Of a stretch of 53,352 nt of DNA, positions 46,509-53,352 are shown piece by piece. The position numbers were made by a program, and so were the translations under genes. This stretch comes from Nitrososphaerota archaeon. GTDB lineage: Archaea; Thermoproteota; Nitrososphaeria; Nitrososphaerales; Gagatemarchaeaceae. How positions within the stretch are numbered: the first letter of the stretch is position 1; each line of letters opens with the position of its first letter. The stretch covers positions 1 through 53,352 of the forward strand of contig JAPCJK010000002.1 in assembly GCA_027886975.1 (NCBI GenBank), given 5' to 3'. A model generated the notes under the pieces. That model had not been told where the DNA came from. It searched no databases and worked only from the letters and a program-made list of their open reading frames with translations.

Positions 46509-47726
46509 ATGTCCCTTCCACATCTGATTCTGTTCGGCATCGATTGGATCAGCTTCGGAATCAATTTCGCTAACTTCTACGCCCTCTACTTCGCGATAAG
46601 CCTAACGCTTAACCTAGAGGCCGGATTCACGGGAATTCCAAATTTCGGAAAGGTCCTTTTCATCGCCGGAGGGGCGGCCTTCGCAGGATCGGTTTCGGGC
46701 CGAGTGGCCGCATATTTCTGCGCACTAAACGCGCCCACCATTTGCACCAAGGGCGGCGACTTCATCACTTTCAACGCGGACATAATAAGTCAGGTGAACG
46801 GCTACATGACAACCAATCCGATTTTCACGATCGAAATCGTAGTACTTGCTTTGGCTACCGCAGCATCTGTCGGAGCTTTCTTGGGGTTTCTTGTATCTTA
46901 TCCCGCCATACGCCTTCGAGAGGATTACCTTGGCATGTTGCTCCTGGCATCCGCTCAGTTCTTCCAAATCTTCCTAAGGGCATACGGACCCATAGTGGGG
47001 GGCACTCAGGGTATCTTCGCTCCCGACCCCTTCCTTTACTTCTCCGGATTGGGGATAGGATATCGAGACCTCGCGGCAGCGGTGGCCGTTTCTGGTTTCG
47101 CAGTACTTGTGTATCTCTACGCGGAGAGGATTGCGAGATCGCCCCTCGGAAGGATGCTGAAGGCGGTGAGGGACAACGAGGACGCATCGAGAGCCTTGGG
47201 CAAGAACGATGTGGCGATAAGACGCAAAGTCCTCATTGTCGCTTCAGCCATTGCTGGACTGGCGGGGGCGTTCGTGACATTCTATTCAGGGTCAGTGGGG
47301 GCGGACACCTGGGACCGCTTCGCTTGGACTTTCTGGCCATGGTTGATAATCATAATCGGGGGAATGGGAAACAATTTGGGGGTCGCCTTGGGAGCACTTT
47401 TCTTCACTCTTGTCACCAGGGGTCTCCAACAGGCGCAACCTTTCTTCCAACCCTACCTTCCTTTCGACCCCAACTGGCTAACGTACCTGGTTTTCGCCAC
47501 CCTTCTGATTCTCGTGTTAATGACAAGGCCTGAAGGAATTCTCAGAGAAAAACCAGCTCCCACACTCCCCCAAAAAACGCTGAGGTCGATTTTCGCCTCG
47601 GCAGGGTTGGAACCGGGCGTAGCATTTCCATCCGACAAGGACGGTGGGAGAGCGAAGCGAGCCCTGTCCAGACTGCGCACGGTCTTGCGCAGGAAAACAA
47701 CTTCCTCGGGGCCTCCTTCAAACTAG
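46509..47726 (+). CDS. livM: Branched-chain amino-acid-type ABC transporter permease (LivM)
   Basis: This 405-residue membrane protein has the LivM pattern: INFANFYALYFAISLTLNLEAGFTGIPNFGKVLF, LREDYLGMLLLASAQFFQIFLRA, the EAA loop PLGRMLKAVRDNEDASRALGKN and the final periplasm-side glycine-rich GGMGNNLGVALGALFF. A basic hydrophilic C-terminal tail of about 55 residues follows the last helix. An extra N-terminal insertion of about 35 residues holds two cysteines (YFCALNAPTICTKGG) that could form an extracellular disulfide (inference). Confidence 0.92.
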   Translation: MSLPHLILFGIDWISFGINFANFYALYFAISLTLNLEAGFTGIPNFGKVLFIAGGAAFAGSVSGRVAAYFCALNAPTICTKGGDFITFNADIISQVNGYMTTNPIFTIEIVVLALATAASVGAFLGFLVSYPAIRLREDYLGMLLLASAQFFQIFLRAYGPIVGGTQGIFAPDPFLYFSGLGIGYRDLAAAVAVSGFAVLVYLYAERIARSPLGRMLKAVRDNEDASRALGKNDVAIRRKVLIVASAIAGLAGAFVTFYSGSVGADTWDRFAWTFWPWLIIIIGGMGNNLGVALGALFFTLVTRGLQQAQPFFQPYLPFDPNWLTYLVFATLLILVLMTRPEGILREKPAPTLPQKTLRSIFASAGLEPGVAFPSDKDGGRAKRALSRLRTVLRRKTTSSGPPSN

Positions 47727-47764
47727 CCTGACATCGCCCAAGGTTTATTATCGACACGGGGTCT

Positions 47765-48340
47765 ATGGGACCTGATTTGTCGGAAGAGCAAATTGCCCTA
47801 AGGCAGATGCTCGAACGGAGAGAGAGGGAATATATGCTCGGAAAGGCGCTGGTCAAGATGCGCTCGGCCGTCGAAAATCTTGATGTCGGCGATTTCAGGA
47901 TTGAGCAATTGTCTGAGGGGGAGTCCATCGAGCTTCCAAGATGGGTCGCGGACGAATTGATTGGGCAGGGAATGGCAGAAGCGGTCGAAGGGCCGTTCGA
48001 GAACGAGATATTCAGGACCCTGGGCAAAGAGAAGATGATGGGGCCCTTGCAGCTTTCGCCGCTTCCAGGGGACTTCTATGTCAAAATGAGGAGGAGGCTG
48101 GGCCAGCTGAACGGAGGGGTTGAAGAGGGAAACGTGAAGAAGGAGGAGCTTGAAAGGCTGAGGGCCGTCTGCTACGACCTGGTGGGCATGAGGCTCAGCA
48201 AGCTGCTGTCTCTCTCGAGCTCGTCGACCCCCGCATCGTCCCTGGGGGACAAGCTAACACCCGAGGAGTCGGCGTTCTTCGCTGTTTCCCAGTCCCTCTC
48301 CAAGGAGTGGAAGGGGGGCCTGCTGGGTGGGACCGAGTAG
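47765..48340 (+). CDS. GINS complex subunit (Gins23-like)
   Basis: This 191-residue protein has an N-terminal helix, a small beta module with DFRIEQLSEGESIELPRWVADELIGQGMAE (the ELP-W-A pattern of GINS B-domains), then a helical A-domain. The order and the gene directly preceding MCM resemble Sulfolobus gins23-mcm. GINS stimulates MCM helicase as part of the CMG-like complex. A TTTATTA box at 47743-47749 lies only 16-22 bases before ATG 47765, so the transcript start is close to or just inside the start codon. An in-frame ATG at 47807 is possible but would remove the first helix. Confidence 0.75.
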   Translation: MGPDLSEEQIALRQMLERREREYMLGKALVKMRSAVENLDVGDFRIEQLSEGESIELPRWVADELIGQGMAEAVEGPFENEIFRTLGKEKMMGPLQLSPLPGDFYVKMRRRLGQLNGGVEEGNVKKEELERLRAVCYDLVGMRLSKLLSLSSSSTPASSLGDKLTPEESAFFAVSQSLSKEWKGGLLGGTE

Positions 48341-50389
48341 ATGGCGACCCTCGCCAGCGGCAAGCTCTCCGAGATGTTCGAGGACTTCCTGAAGTCCGTG
48401 ACTGACAGGTCTGGGAGCCATGTCTACCGAGACAAGATATCGCAGCTCGTCTCTAACGAGGGCAAATCGCTGGTCGTCGACTTCGGGGACCTTCTGAAGT
48501 ACAACAACGACCTCGCCAACAGGGTCCTCCTGGAACCGGACTCTTCTCTTGCCTCCTTCAAGATCGCCGCCTTCGAGACCTTGAGGAGCGAGAACGCACT
48601 CTACGCTGACAGGGTCAAGAGGGAGCTGGTGGTCAGGCTGAGGGGCATCAGCGACCTGGTGCCTCTGAGACTTGTGGACACCTCCTACATCGACAAGATG
48701 ATAGCGGTGTCGGGGATGGTGGTCAGGACCTCAGAACTAAGGCCGCTGATGACCGAAGCCGCCTGGGTCTGTCCCAGCGGGCACCTCACGTACGAACAAC
48801 AAGATGACCTTGCGCTGAAGAAGCCTGCAAAGTGTGAGCTCTGTGGGGAGGCGAGGAACTTCGAGCTCGACAAGAGACACAGCAGGTTCATCGACTTCCA
48901 AGTGTTCAGGATCCAGGAGCTCCCCGAGGAGCTGCCTCCAGGGCAGCTTCCGCAATTCTTCGACGTCAACGTAGAAGGGGACATTGTTAACACTGCAAGG
49001 CCAGGGGACAGGGTCGTCCTGACCGGAGTGGTGAGGGCGGTCCCGGACTACGCTCTGGGGCAGGTGAGGACGAGGCTCTTCAGGTCTCAGATCGACTGCA
49101 ACCAGGTCGAGGTGAAGGGGAAGGAGCCGATGACCGTGCTCGTCACAAAGGAGGACGAGGAGCTGATCAGGAAGATCGCGGGGGCGCCGGACGCCTACGA
49201 CAGGCTGGTGAGCTCCATAGCCCCGGTGATACTCGGACACCAATCAGAGAAGGAAGCCATACTCCTGCTGCTCGCCGGGGGGAACGCCACCGTGCTTCCC
49301 GACGGGACGAAGCTGAGAGGGGACATCAACGCATTATTCGTGGGTGATCCTGGAACGGGGAAGTCAGAGATGCTGAAGTTCGCTTCCCAGGTCGCTCCTC
49401 GCGGGCTCTATGCGAGCGGGAGGGGGACGACCGCGGCGGGGCTCTCCGCTGCCGTTATCAGGGAAAAGAACGTGCTCATGCTGGAGGCAGGAGTCGTCGT
49501 TTTGGCTGACCAAGGGATCGCCTGCATCGATGAGTTCGAGAAGATGAAGCCTGAGGACAGGACGGCTTTGCACGAGATGATGGAGCAGCATACTGTGACC
49601 ATCGCCAAAGGAGGGATCTACGCGACCCTCAATGCCAGGACAGCCATATTGGCGGCGTGCAACCCGGTCCTCGGGAGGTATAACCCGTTTCAGAATCTGA
49701 TAGAGAACATCGGGACTTTGCCGATTCCGCTCTTGACAAGGTTCGATTTGATATTCGTGTTCAGGGACCAGCCGACCCCCGCGGAAGACGAAAGGCTCGC
49801 GACCCACATTCTGGCTGTCCATGCGAGGAAGTCCTACGCATCCCCGCCCCCGATCGAATTCGCCCTGCTCAAGAAGTACCTGGCCTACGCCAAGCGGATA
49901 GCCCCAGACCTGACCAAGGAGGCCATGGGCAGGCTGAAGGACTACTACCTGCAGCTCAGGAGAGAGGGAGGGACTGACGAGTCCATTCCGCCCACCCCAA
50001 GGACCCTCGAAGCTCTGATCAGAATCGCGACGGCCAGGGCGAGGGTGTTGCTAAGAAACGAGGTTACCGAAGAGGACGCGCTGGCGGCCATCGCCCTGAT
50101 GAACAGGATGGTGGAAGAGGTCCTGACTGACACCACCACAAAGAAGACTGACTTCGGGATACAGCTCGGGAAGCCGGTCGGTGAGACGAAGAACCTCAGG
50201 GCGGCCATGGAGGTTTTCAAGTCTCTTGAGGGGACGGAAAAGAAACCGGTAGAACGAAAGATGTTCAAAGAGGAGCTGGTGAAGGCGAGGTTCTCAGACG
50301 AGGACGCCGAGAAGATGATTAGGACGATGTTCAGGGAAGGCATGGTATACGAGTCCAAGCCTGGATTCATCCGGCGGCTCGGCAGCTAA
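48341..50389 (+). CDS. mcm: Replicative DNA helicase MCM
   Basis: This 682-residue protein has an N-terminal MCM domain with a zinc-binding region (CPSGH ... CELCG, about residues 145-165), a hairpin-rich OB domain, then an AAA+ core: Walker A GDPGTGKSE around residue 335, Walker B CIDEFEKMKPEDR and arginine finger LLTRFDLIFVF. A C-terminal winged-helix module follows. It unwinds DNA at the replication fork. The ATG immediately follows the GINS stop (TAGATG). The first zinc pair is C-x3-H rather than Cys-Cys. Confidence 0.96.
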   Translation: MATLASGKLSEMFEDFLKSVTDRSGSHVYRDKISQLVSNEGKSLVVDFGDLLKYNNDLANRVLLEPDSSLASFKIAAFETLRSENALYADRVKRELVVRLRGISDLVPLRLVDTSYIDKMIAVSGMVVRTSELRPLMTEAAWVCPSGHLTYEQQDDLALKKPAKCELCGEARNFELDKRHSRFIDFQVFRIQELPEELPPGQLPQFFDVNVEGDIVNTARPGDRVVLTGVVRAVPDYALGQVRTRLFRSQIDCNQVEVKGKEPMTVLVTKEDEELIRKIAGAPDAYDRLVSSIAPVILGHQSEKEAILLLLAGGNATVLPDGTKLRGDINALFVGDPGTGKSEMLKFASQVAPRGLYASGRGTTAAGLSAAVIREKNVLMLEAGVVVLADQGIACIDEFEKMKPEDRTALHEMMEQHTVTIAKGGIYATLNARTAILAACNPVLGRYNPFQNLIENIGTLPIPLLTRFDLIFVFRDQPTPAEDERLATHILAVHARKSYASPPPIEFALLKKYLAYAKRIAPDLTKEAMGRLKDYYLQLRREGGTDESIPPTPRTLEALIRIATARARVLLRNEVTEEDALAAIALMNRMVEEVLTDTTTKKTDFGIQLGKPVGETKNLRAAMEVFKSLEGTEKKPVERKMFKEELVKARFSDEDAEKMIRTMFREGMVYESKPGFIRRLGS

Positions 50390-50394
50390 ACTGA

Positions 50395-50400
50395 AGGAGG
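50395..50400 (+). promoter_or_regulatory. Strong Shine-Dalgarno before hel308
   Basis: AGGAGG lies 7 bases before ATG 50408, in the 18-base gap after mcm. It indicates internal ribosome entry on an mcm-hel308 transcript, in contrast to the many leaderless genes in the window. Confidence 0.7.
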
Positions 50401-50407
50401 CATACCG

Positions 50408-52552
50408 ATGAGGCTCGAAGAGGTCAGGGTTCCAGAGGAGCTGCTCGAATACTTCAGGAGCAAAGGAATTGACGCACTCTATCCGCCGCAGGAGCAGGCA
50501 ATCCTTGCCGGGCTGCTCGAGGGTAAGAGCCTCGTGGTGTCGTCACCCACGGCCAGTGGGAAAACGCTCTTGGCACTCATCGCGGCCTACCTCAAAGTCA
50601 AGGAGAAGCACAAGAAGGTAGTGTACCTCGCCCCTCTAAGGGCTCTTGCCTCGGAAAAGTATGCAGAGTTCTTAGAGTTCGCCAGGTTCGGGATAAGAAC
50701 GAGCATCTCGACCGGGGACTACGATTCCACAGGCGAAAGGCTGGGGAGGTCGGACATCATAGTGCTAACAAACGAAAGATTCGATTCGGTGATGAGGCAC
50801 AAAGCATCATGGATCAACTCCGTTGGCCTGTTCATAGCCGACGAAGTCCACCTGGCCGGTAACGACAGCAGGGGGCCCACTCTGGAGATGATATTAACAA
50901 AGGTCATGCATTTGGGCCTCGATGCGCAGCTGCTCGCTCTCTCCGCCACCATCAGCAACGTAAAGACAATCGCAGAATGGCTTCGGGCCGGTACGGTGGA
51001 GCTGGACTGGAGACCCGTCCCGCTCAGGCAGGGGGTCTACGACTACGGAAGGATACTCTTCACAGACGGCGAGGAGAGGAGTGTCCCCAGGTCGACCTAT
51101 GGCCCCCCCATCGACGTGGCGATGGACACAGTGAAGGGGGGCGGTCAAGCCCTTGTGTTCGCGAGTACGAGACGGAGAGCGGTGAGCCTAGCGACGCGCG
51201 CGGCAGAGCTGACCCAGAGGCAGCTCAGCGCGGAGGAAAGGAAGGCGGTATCCGAGGCTTCCAGGAGGATTCTGACCTCCGGGGAGGAGACGAGCCTCAG
51301 CAGGCTACTTGCGGAGGTAGTTGCCAAGGGGTCGGCGTTCCATCATGCGGGGCTCGAAGCGGAGCACAGGAAGATAGTCGAGGAATACTACAGGGGGCGA
51401 GCGATCAAGGTCCTAGCGGCAACCCCTACCCTGGCACTTGGAGTGAACCTGCCCGCGAGGCGTGTGATTGTAGCAGACATGACCAGGTACGACGCGGAGC
51501 ATGGGGGAAACACAGAGATCTCGGTTCAGGAGTACAAGCAGATGGCCGGGAGGGCTGGTAGGCCACAATACGACGACCATGGAGAGACCGTGATGATACC
51601 ACCACCCTCTCAGACCTCGGCGGACTTCCTGGAGCACTACGCCAAGGGGCCGCCGGAGCCCATCGAATCCAGGCTTTCGGACGAATCGGCGATGCGCTCC
51701 CATACCCTGGCCACCATAGCCACCGCGGCAGGGTTGTCAAAGAAGGACCTGGACAGCCTTTTCGGGGCGACGCTGCTCGCAAAGCAAGTAGGGGCAGAGA
51801 GGGTTGGTAGGCACACCGAGAAGGCCCTAGGCTACTTGCTAAGCGAGAGACTGGTGGAGTCCCACGGCGAATTGTTCTATGCGACTGACTTTGGTAGGCG
51901 CGTGTCGATGCTCTACATCGACCCGGTCACGGGGGTGATGTTCAGGAACGCGATTCGACGGGCAGAGCCGGGGAGGAATTACACGGCAGGCATACTGCAG
52001 GCAGTCGCATCTACGCCGGACTTCGAGCCCAAGTTCCCTCTAAGGAGCAAGGACTACGACCAGGCCATGGCTTTCATGGAAGAGCACGCCCCCGAGATGT
52101 TGGAGAGACACAGCACCAAGGCCTTCTCGGACTACGACAGGGTCCTGCAAGACATGAGGAGTGTGATGGCGCTCCACGGATGGATAGACGAATGGAGGGA
52201 GGAGCAGCTGCTGACCAGGCTGGGGGTCGAGCCCGGGGACGTGCACAGGGCCGTGGACAACGCGGACTGGCTCCTTCACGCGCTGGAGGAGCTGGCGAAG
52301 CTGTACAAAACCCCCGAGATGGTAAGGCAGGCCAACATTTTGAGGAGGAGGGTGGTGAGCGGGGTTAGTGAGGAGCTGGTGGAGCTGACAGTACTCCAGG
52401 GTGTCGGGAGGGTCAGGGCTAGAGCCCTCTATACTGCCGGGTTCAAGACGATCGAGGACATCAAGGAGGCGCCTGCAGACAGGCTGGCCATGGTCGATAA
52501 AGTGGGGACTGCGGTGGCGCGCAAGATCAAAGAGCAGGTGACGAAATACTGA
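50408..52552 (+). CDS. hel308: ATP-dependent DNA helicase Hel308
   Basis: This 714-residue SF2 helicase has the Q-motif YPPQEQA, Walker A SSPTASGKT at 45-53, the DEVH box, motif VI QMAGRAGRP, a ratchet domain and a C-terminal HhH-like region (LQGVGRVRARALYTAGF, VGTAVARKIKEQV). Hel308 works on stalled forks and in recombination. It follows mcm and probably shares its transcript. The last codon overlaps the start region of the asparagine-synthase-like gene. Confidence 0.95.
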   Translation: MRLEEVRVPEELLEYFRSKGIDALYPPQEQAILAGLLEGKSLVVSSPTASGKTLLALIAAYLKVKEKHKKVVYLAPLRALASEKYAEFLEFARFGIRTSISTGDYDSTGERLGRSDIIVLTNERFDSVMRHKASWINSVGLFIADEVHLAGNDSRGPTLEMILTKVMHLGLDAQLLALSATISNVKTIAEWLRAGTVELDWRPVPLRQGVYDYGRILFTDGEERSVPRSTYGPPIDVAMDTVKGGGQALVFASTRRRAVSLATRAAELTQRQLSAEERKAVSEASRRILTSGEETSLSRLLAEVVAKGSAFHHAGLEAEHRKIVEEYYRGRAIKVLAATPTLALGVNLPARRVIVADMTRYDAEHGGNTEISVQEYKQMAGRAGRPQYDDHGETVMIPPPSQTSADFLEHYAKGPPEPIESRLSDESAMRSHTLATIATAAGLSKKDLDSLFGATLLAKQVGAERVGRHTEKALGYLLSERLVESHGELFYATDFGRRVSMLYIDPVTGVMFRNAIRRAEPGRNYTAGILQAVASTPDFEPKFPLRSKDYDQAMAFMEEHAPEMLERHSTKAFSDYDRVLQDMRSVMALHGWIDEWREEQLLTRLGVEPGDVHRAVDNADWLLHALEELAKLYKTPEMVRQANILRRRVVSGVSEELVELTVLQGVGRVRARALYTAGFKTIEDIKEAPADRLAMVDKVGTAVARKIKEQVTKY

Positions 52553-53319
52553 GCAACCCTCCGCTCGGGTTCGAGGAGGCGGCGCAGAAACTCGCCGTCC
52601 TTGTCGAGCGGTCGGTCAAGAATGCTGTCGACGGGGAGGAGAAGGTAGCTCTAGCATTCTCGGGGGGACTCGACAGCTCAGTTGTGGCGGCCTGCGCGAA
52701 GAAGCATGTCAGGACTGTCGGTTGTGCCGCCTTTTCTAGAGGCTCGGGTGACGAGACGAGAGCCCGGGATGCGGCGCTCGCTCTCGACATCGAACTTGTG
52801 ACTACGAATATCGCGGCCGAGAATGTTTCGAAGGAGCTTGCAGGAATTCAACTCCCATTCGAACCGACGTTGATGGACAGAAGCCTATGGGTTCTCTACT
52901 CTCTCGTTTCGAAGAGCGCGAAAGATGCCGGAGCAAGAGTCGTCTTGTTGGGGCAGCTTGCCGATGAACTGTTCGGAGGGTACGCGAAATACGAGGAGGC
53001 TTTACTTTTGATGGGAGAAGACACAGCAAGGAACATGATGGAGGAGGACGTGGAGGAATACGCCCGGCGGGGAAGGATTCGCGACTTTGCGGCATGCTGC
53101 CCTTGGGTGCAGCCCAGACTTCCATTCGAAGATACGCAGGTCGTAGATTTCGGGCTAACGTTGCCTGTGTCGTTCAAATTACGGGGGGGAGTTCGAAAGG
53201 CCATCCTGAGGAGGACAGCACTCATGGTCGGGGTCCCCGAGGCGCTTGCGTCGACGGCTAAGAAGGCTGCCCAGTACAGCTCGGGCGTCCAGAAGTTGGT
53301 CGCTAACTCACCCTTTTAA
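52549..53319 (+). CDS. Asparagine-synthase-like ATP pyrophosphatase domain protein
   Basis: This protein of about 256 residues lacks the N-terminal glutaminase domain of AsnB. The PP-loop is AFSGGLDSSVV near residue 38, followed by LLGQLADELFGGYAKYEEA and PRLPFEDTQVV, and a C-terminal AKKAAQYSSGVQ. It could be an ammonia-dependent amide-forming or other adenylating enzyme; the substrate is unknown. The frame is open from 52501 but contains no ATG, GTG or TTG before 52684, which would cut off the PP-loop. The best start is CTG 52549, overlapping the Hel308 stop as CTGA. After the stop, an ATG at 53341 may begin another gene cut by the window end. Confidence 0.8.
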   Translation: MSNPPLGFEEAAQKLAVLVERSVKNAVDGEEKVALAFSGGLDSSVVAACAKKHVRTVGCAAFSRGSGDETRARDAALALDIELVTTNIAAENVSKELAGIQLPFEPTLMDRSLWVLYSLVSKSAKDAGARVVLLGQLADELFGGYAKYEEALLLMGEDTARNMMEEDVEEYARRGRIRDFAACCPWVQPRLPFEDTQVVDFGLTLPVSFKLRGGVRKAILRRTALMVGVPEALASTAKKAAQYSSGVQKLVANSPF

Positions 53320-53352
53320 CGCCCCTGGACGACGGCTGGCTATGATACCTTC

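Noticed and set aside
1-53352. Search for CRISPR arrays, insertion sequences, integrase/att sites and rRNA.
   Set aside because: No spaced direct repeats, transposase motifs or rRNA-like stretches were seen; the only tandem repeat is the coding one in livK.

Overview
The window is a gene-dense, GC-rich stretch of an archaeal chromosome. Ether-lipid synthesis (EgsA), archaeal/eukaryotic-type replication and RNA-processing genes (GINS, MCM, Hel308, RFC small subunit, aCPSF1, LSm), KEOPS subunits, 20S proteasome beta subunits, RtcB/archease and archaeal ribosomal proteins (eL15, eS1, uS15) leave no doubt about the domain. A Sulfolobus-type zinc dicluster ferredoxin, a short eL15, a SepF-like division protein, a two-beta-subunit proteasome and many leaderless TATA-at-minus-26 genes with TTG starts point to the TACK group, most likely a non-ammonia-oxidising, heterotrophic Thaumarchaeota/Nitrososphaeria-type lineage. 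That placement is an inference. I see no ammonia oxidation genes, tRNA, rRNA, CRISPR array, insertion sequence or phage genes. No gap between genes exceeds about 220 bases.

Layout. 1-5.3 kb: end of a ferredoxin-NADP reductase, eL15, a D-2-hydroxyacid dehydrogenase, an FAD oxidoreductase, a YchF/Obg-like GTPase and eS1. 5.4-11 kb: a long minus-strand informational cluster (an unknown protein, kae1, bud32, uS15, a DHH RecJ-like protein, pcc1, serS). 11-12.2 kb: a COG1325 RNA-binding protein, a Pop5-like RNase P protein and an SCP-2 domain protein. 12.2-19.6 kb: a fatty-acid/acyl-CoA beta-oxidation block (Zn-ribbon/OB protein plus SCPx-type thiolase, acyl-CoA dehydrogenase, fused hydroxyacyl-CoA dehydrogenase/enoyl-CoA hydratase, second thiolase, CoA transferase). 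19.8-20.2 kb: two very small leaderless genes. 20.2-28.9 kb: MBL hydrolase, degenerate proteasome beta, RtcA, NadM, class V aminotransferase, FKBP, EgsA, canonical proteasome beta, aCPSF1. 28.9-34.8 kb: Ada-like zinc protein, SepF-like protein, PUA protein, LSm, a membrane coiled-coil protein, RpiA, zinc ferredoxin, EamA transporter, PDCD5-like protein and a PAC2 proteasome-assembly-type protein. 34.8-42.3 kb: RtcB, archease, lipoate ligase, the threonine-to-glycine pair Kbl/Tdh, a stand-alone Lrp ligand domain, HisS and RFC small subunit. 42.4-47.7 kb: a complete branched-chain amino-acid-type ABC importer. 47.8-53.3 kb: GINS, MCM, Hel308 and an asparagine-synthase-like ATP pyrophosphatase.

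How the parts fit: amino acids (Liv importer, threonine dehydrogenase/Kbl) and acyl-CoAs (beta-oxidation block) are plausible carbon and energy sources, with ferredoxin and ferredoxin-NADP reductase handling electrons and lipoate ligase supporting glycine cleavage or 2-oxoacid dehydrogenases. Protein quality control is represented by two unlike beta subunits, one lacking the catalytic threonine, plus a PAC2 protein. RNA maintenance is represented by RtcA, RtcB, archease, LSm, a Pop5-like protein and aCPSF1.

The strongest second-look items are the degenerate proteasome beta subunit, two genes with no canonical start codon where one is required, convergent pairs whose stop codons share a CTAG palindrome, a palindromic TATA element serving two leaderless divergent genes, a 27-bp repeat encoding a threonine-rich linker in the solute-binding protein, and several unrecognised small or membrane proteins. 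I did not find an obviously new multi-gene system.
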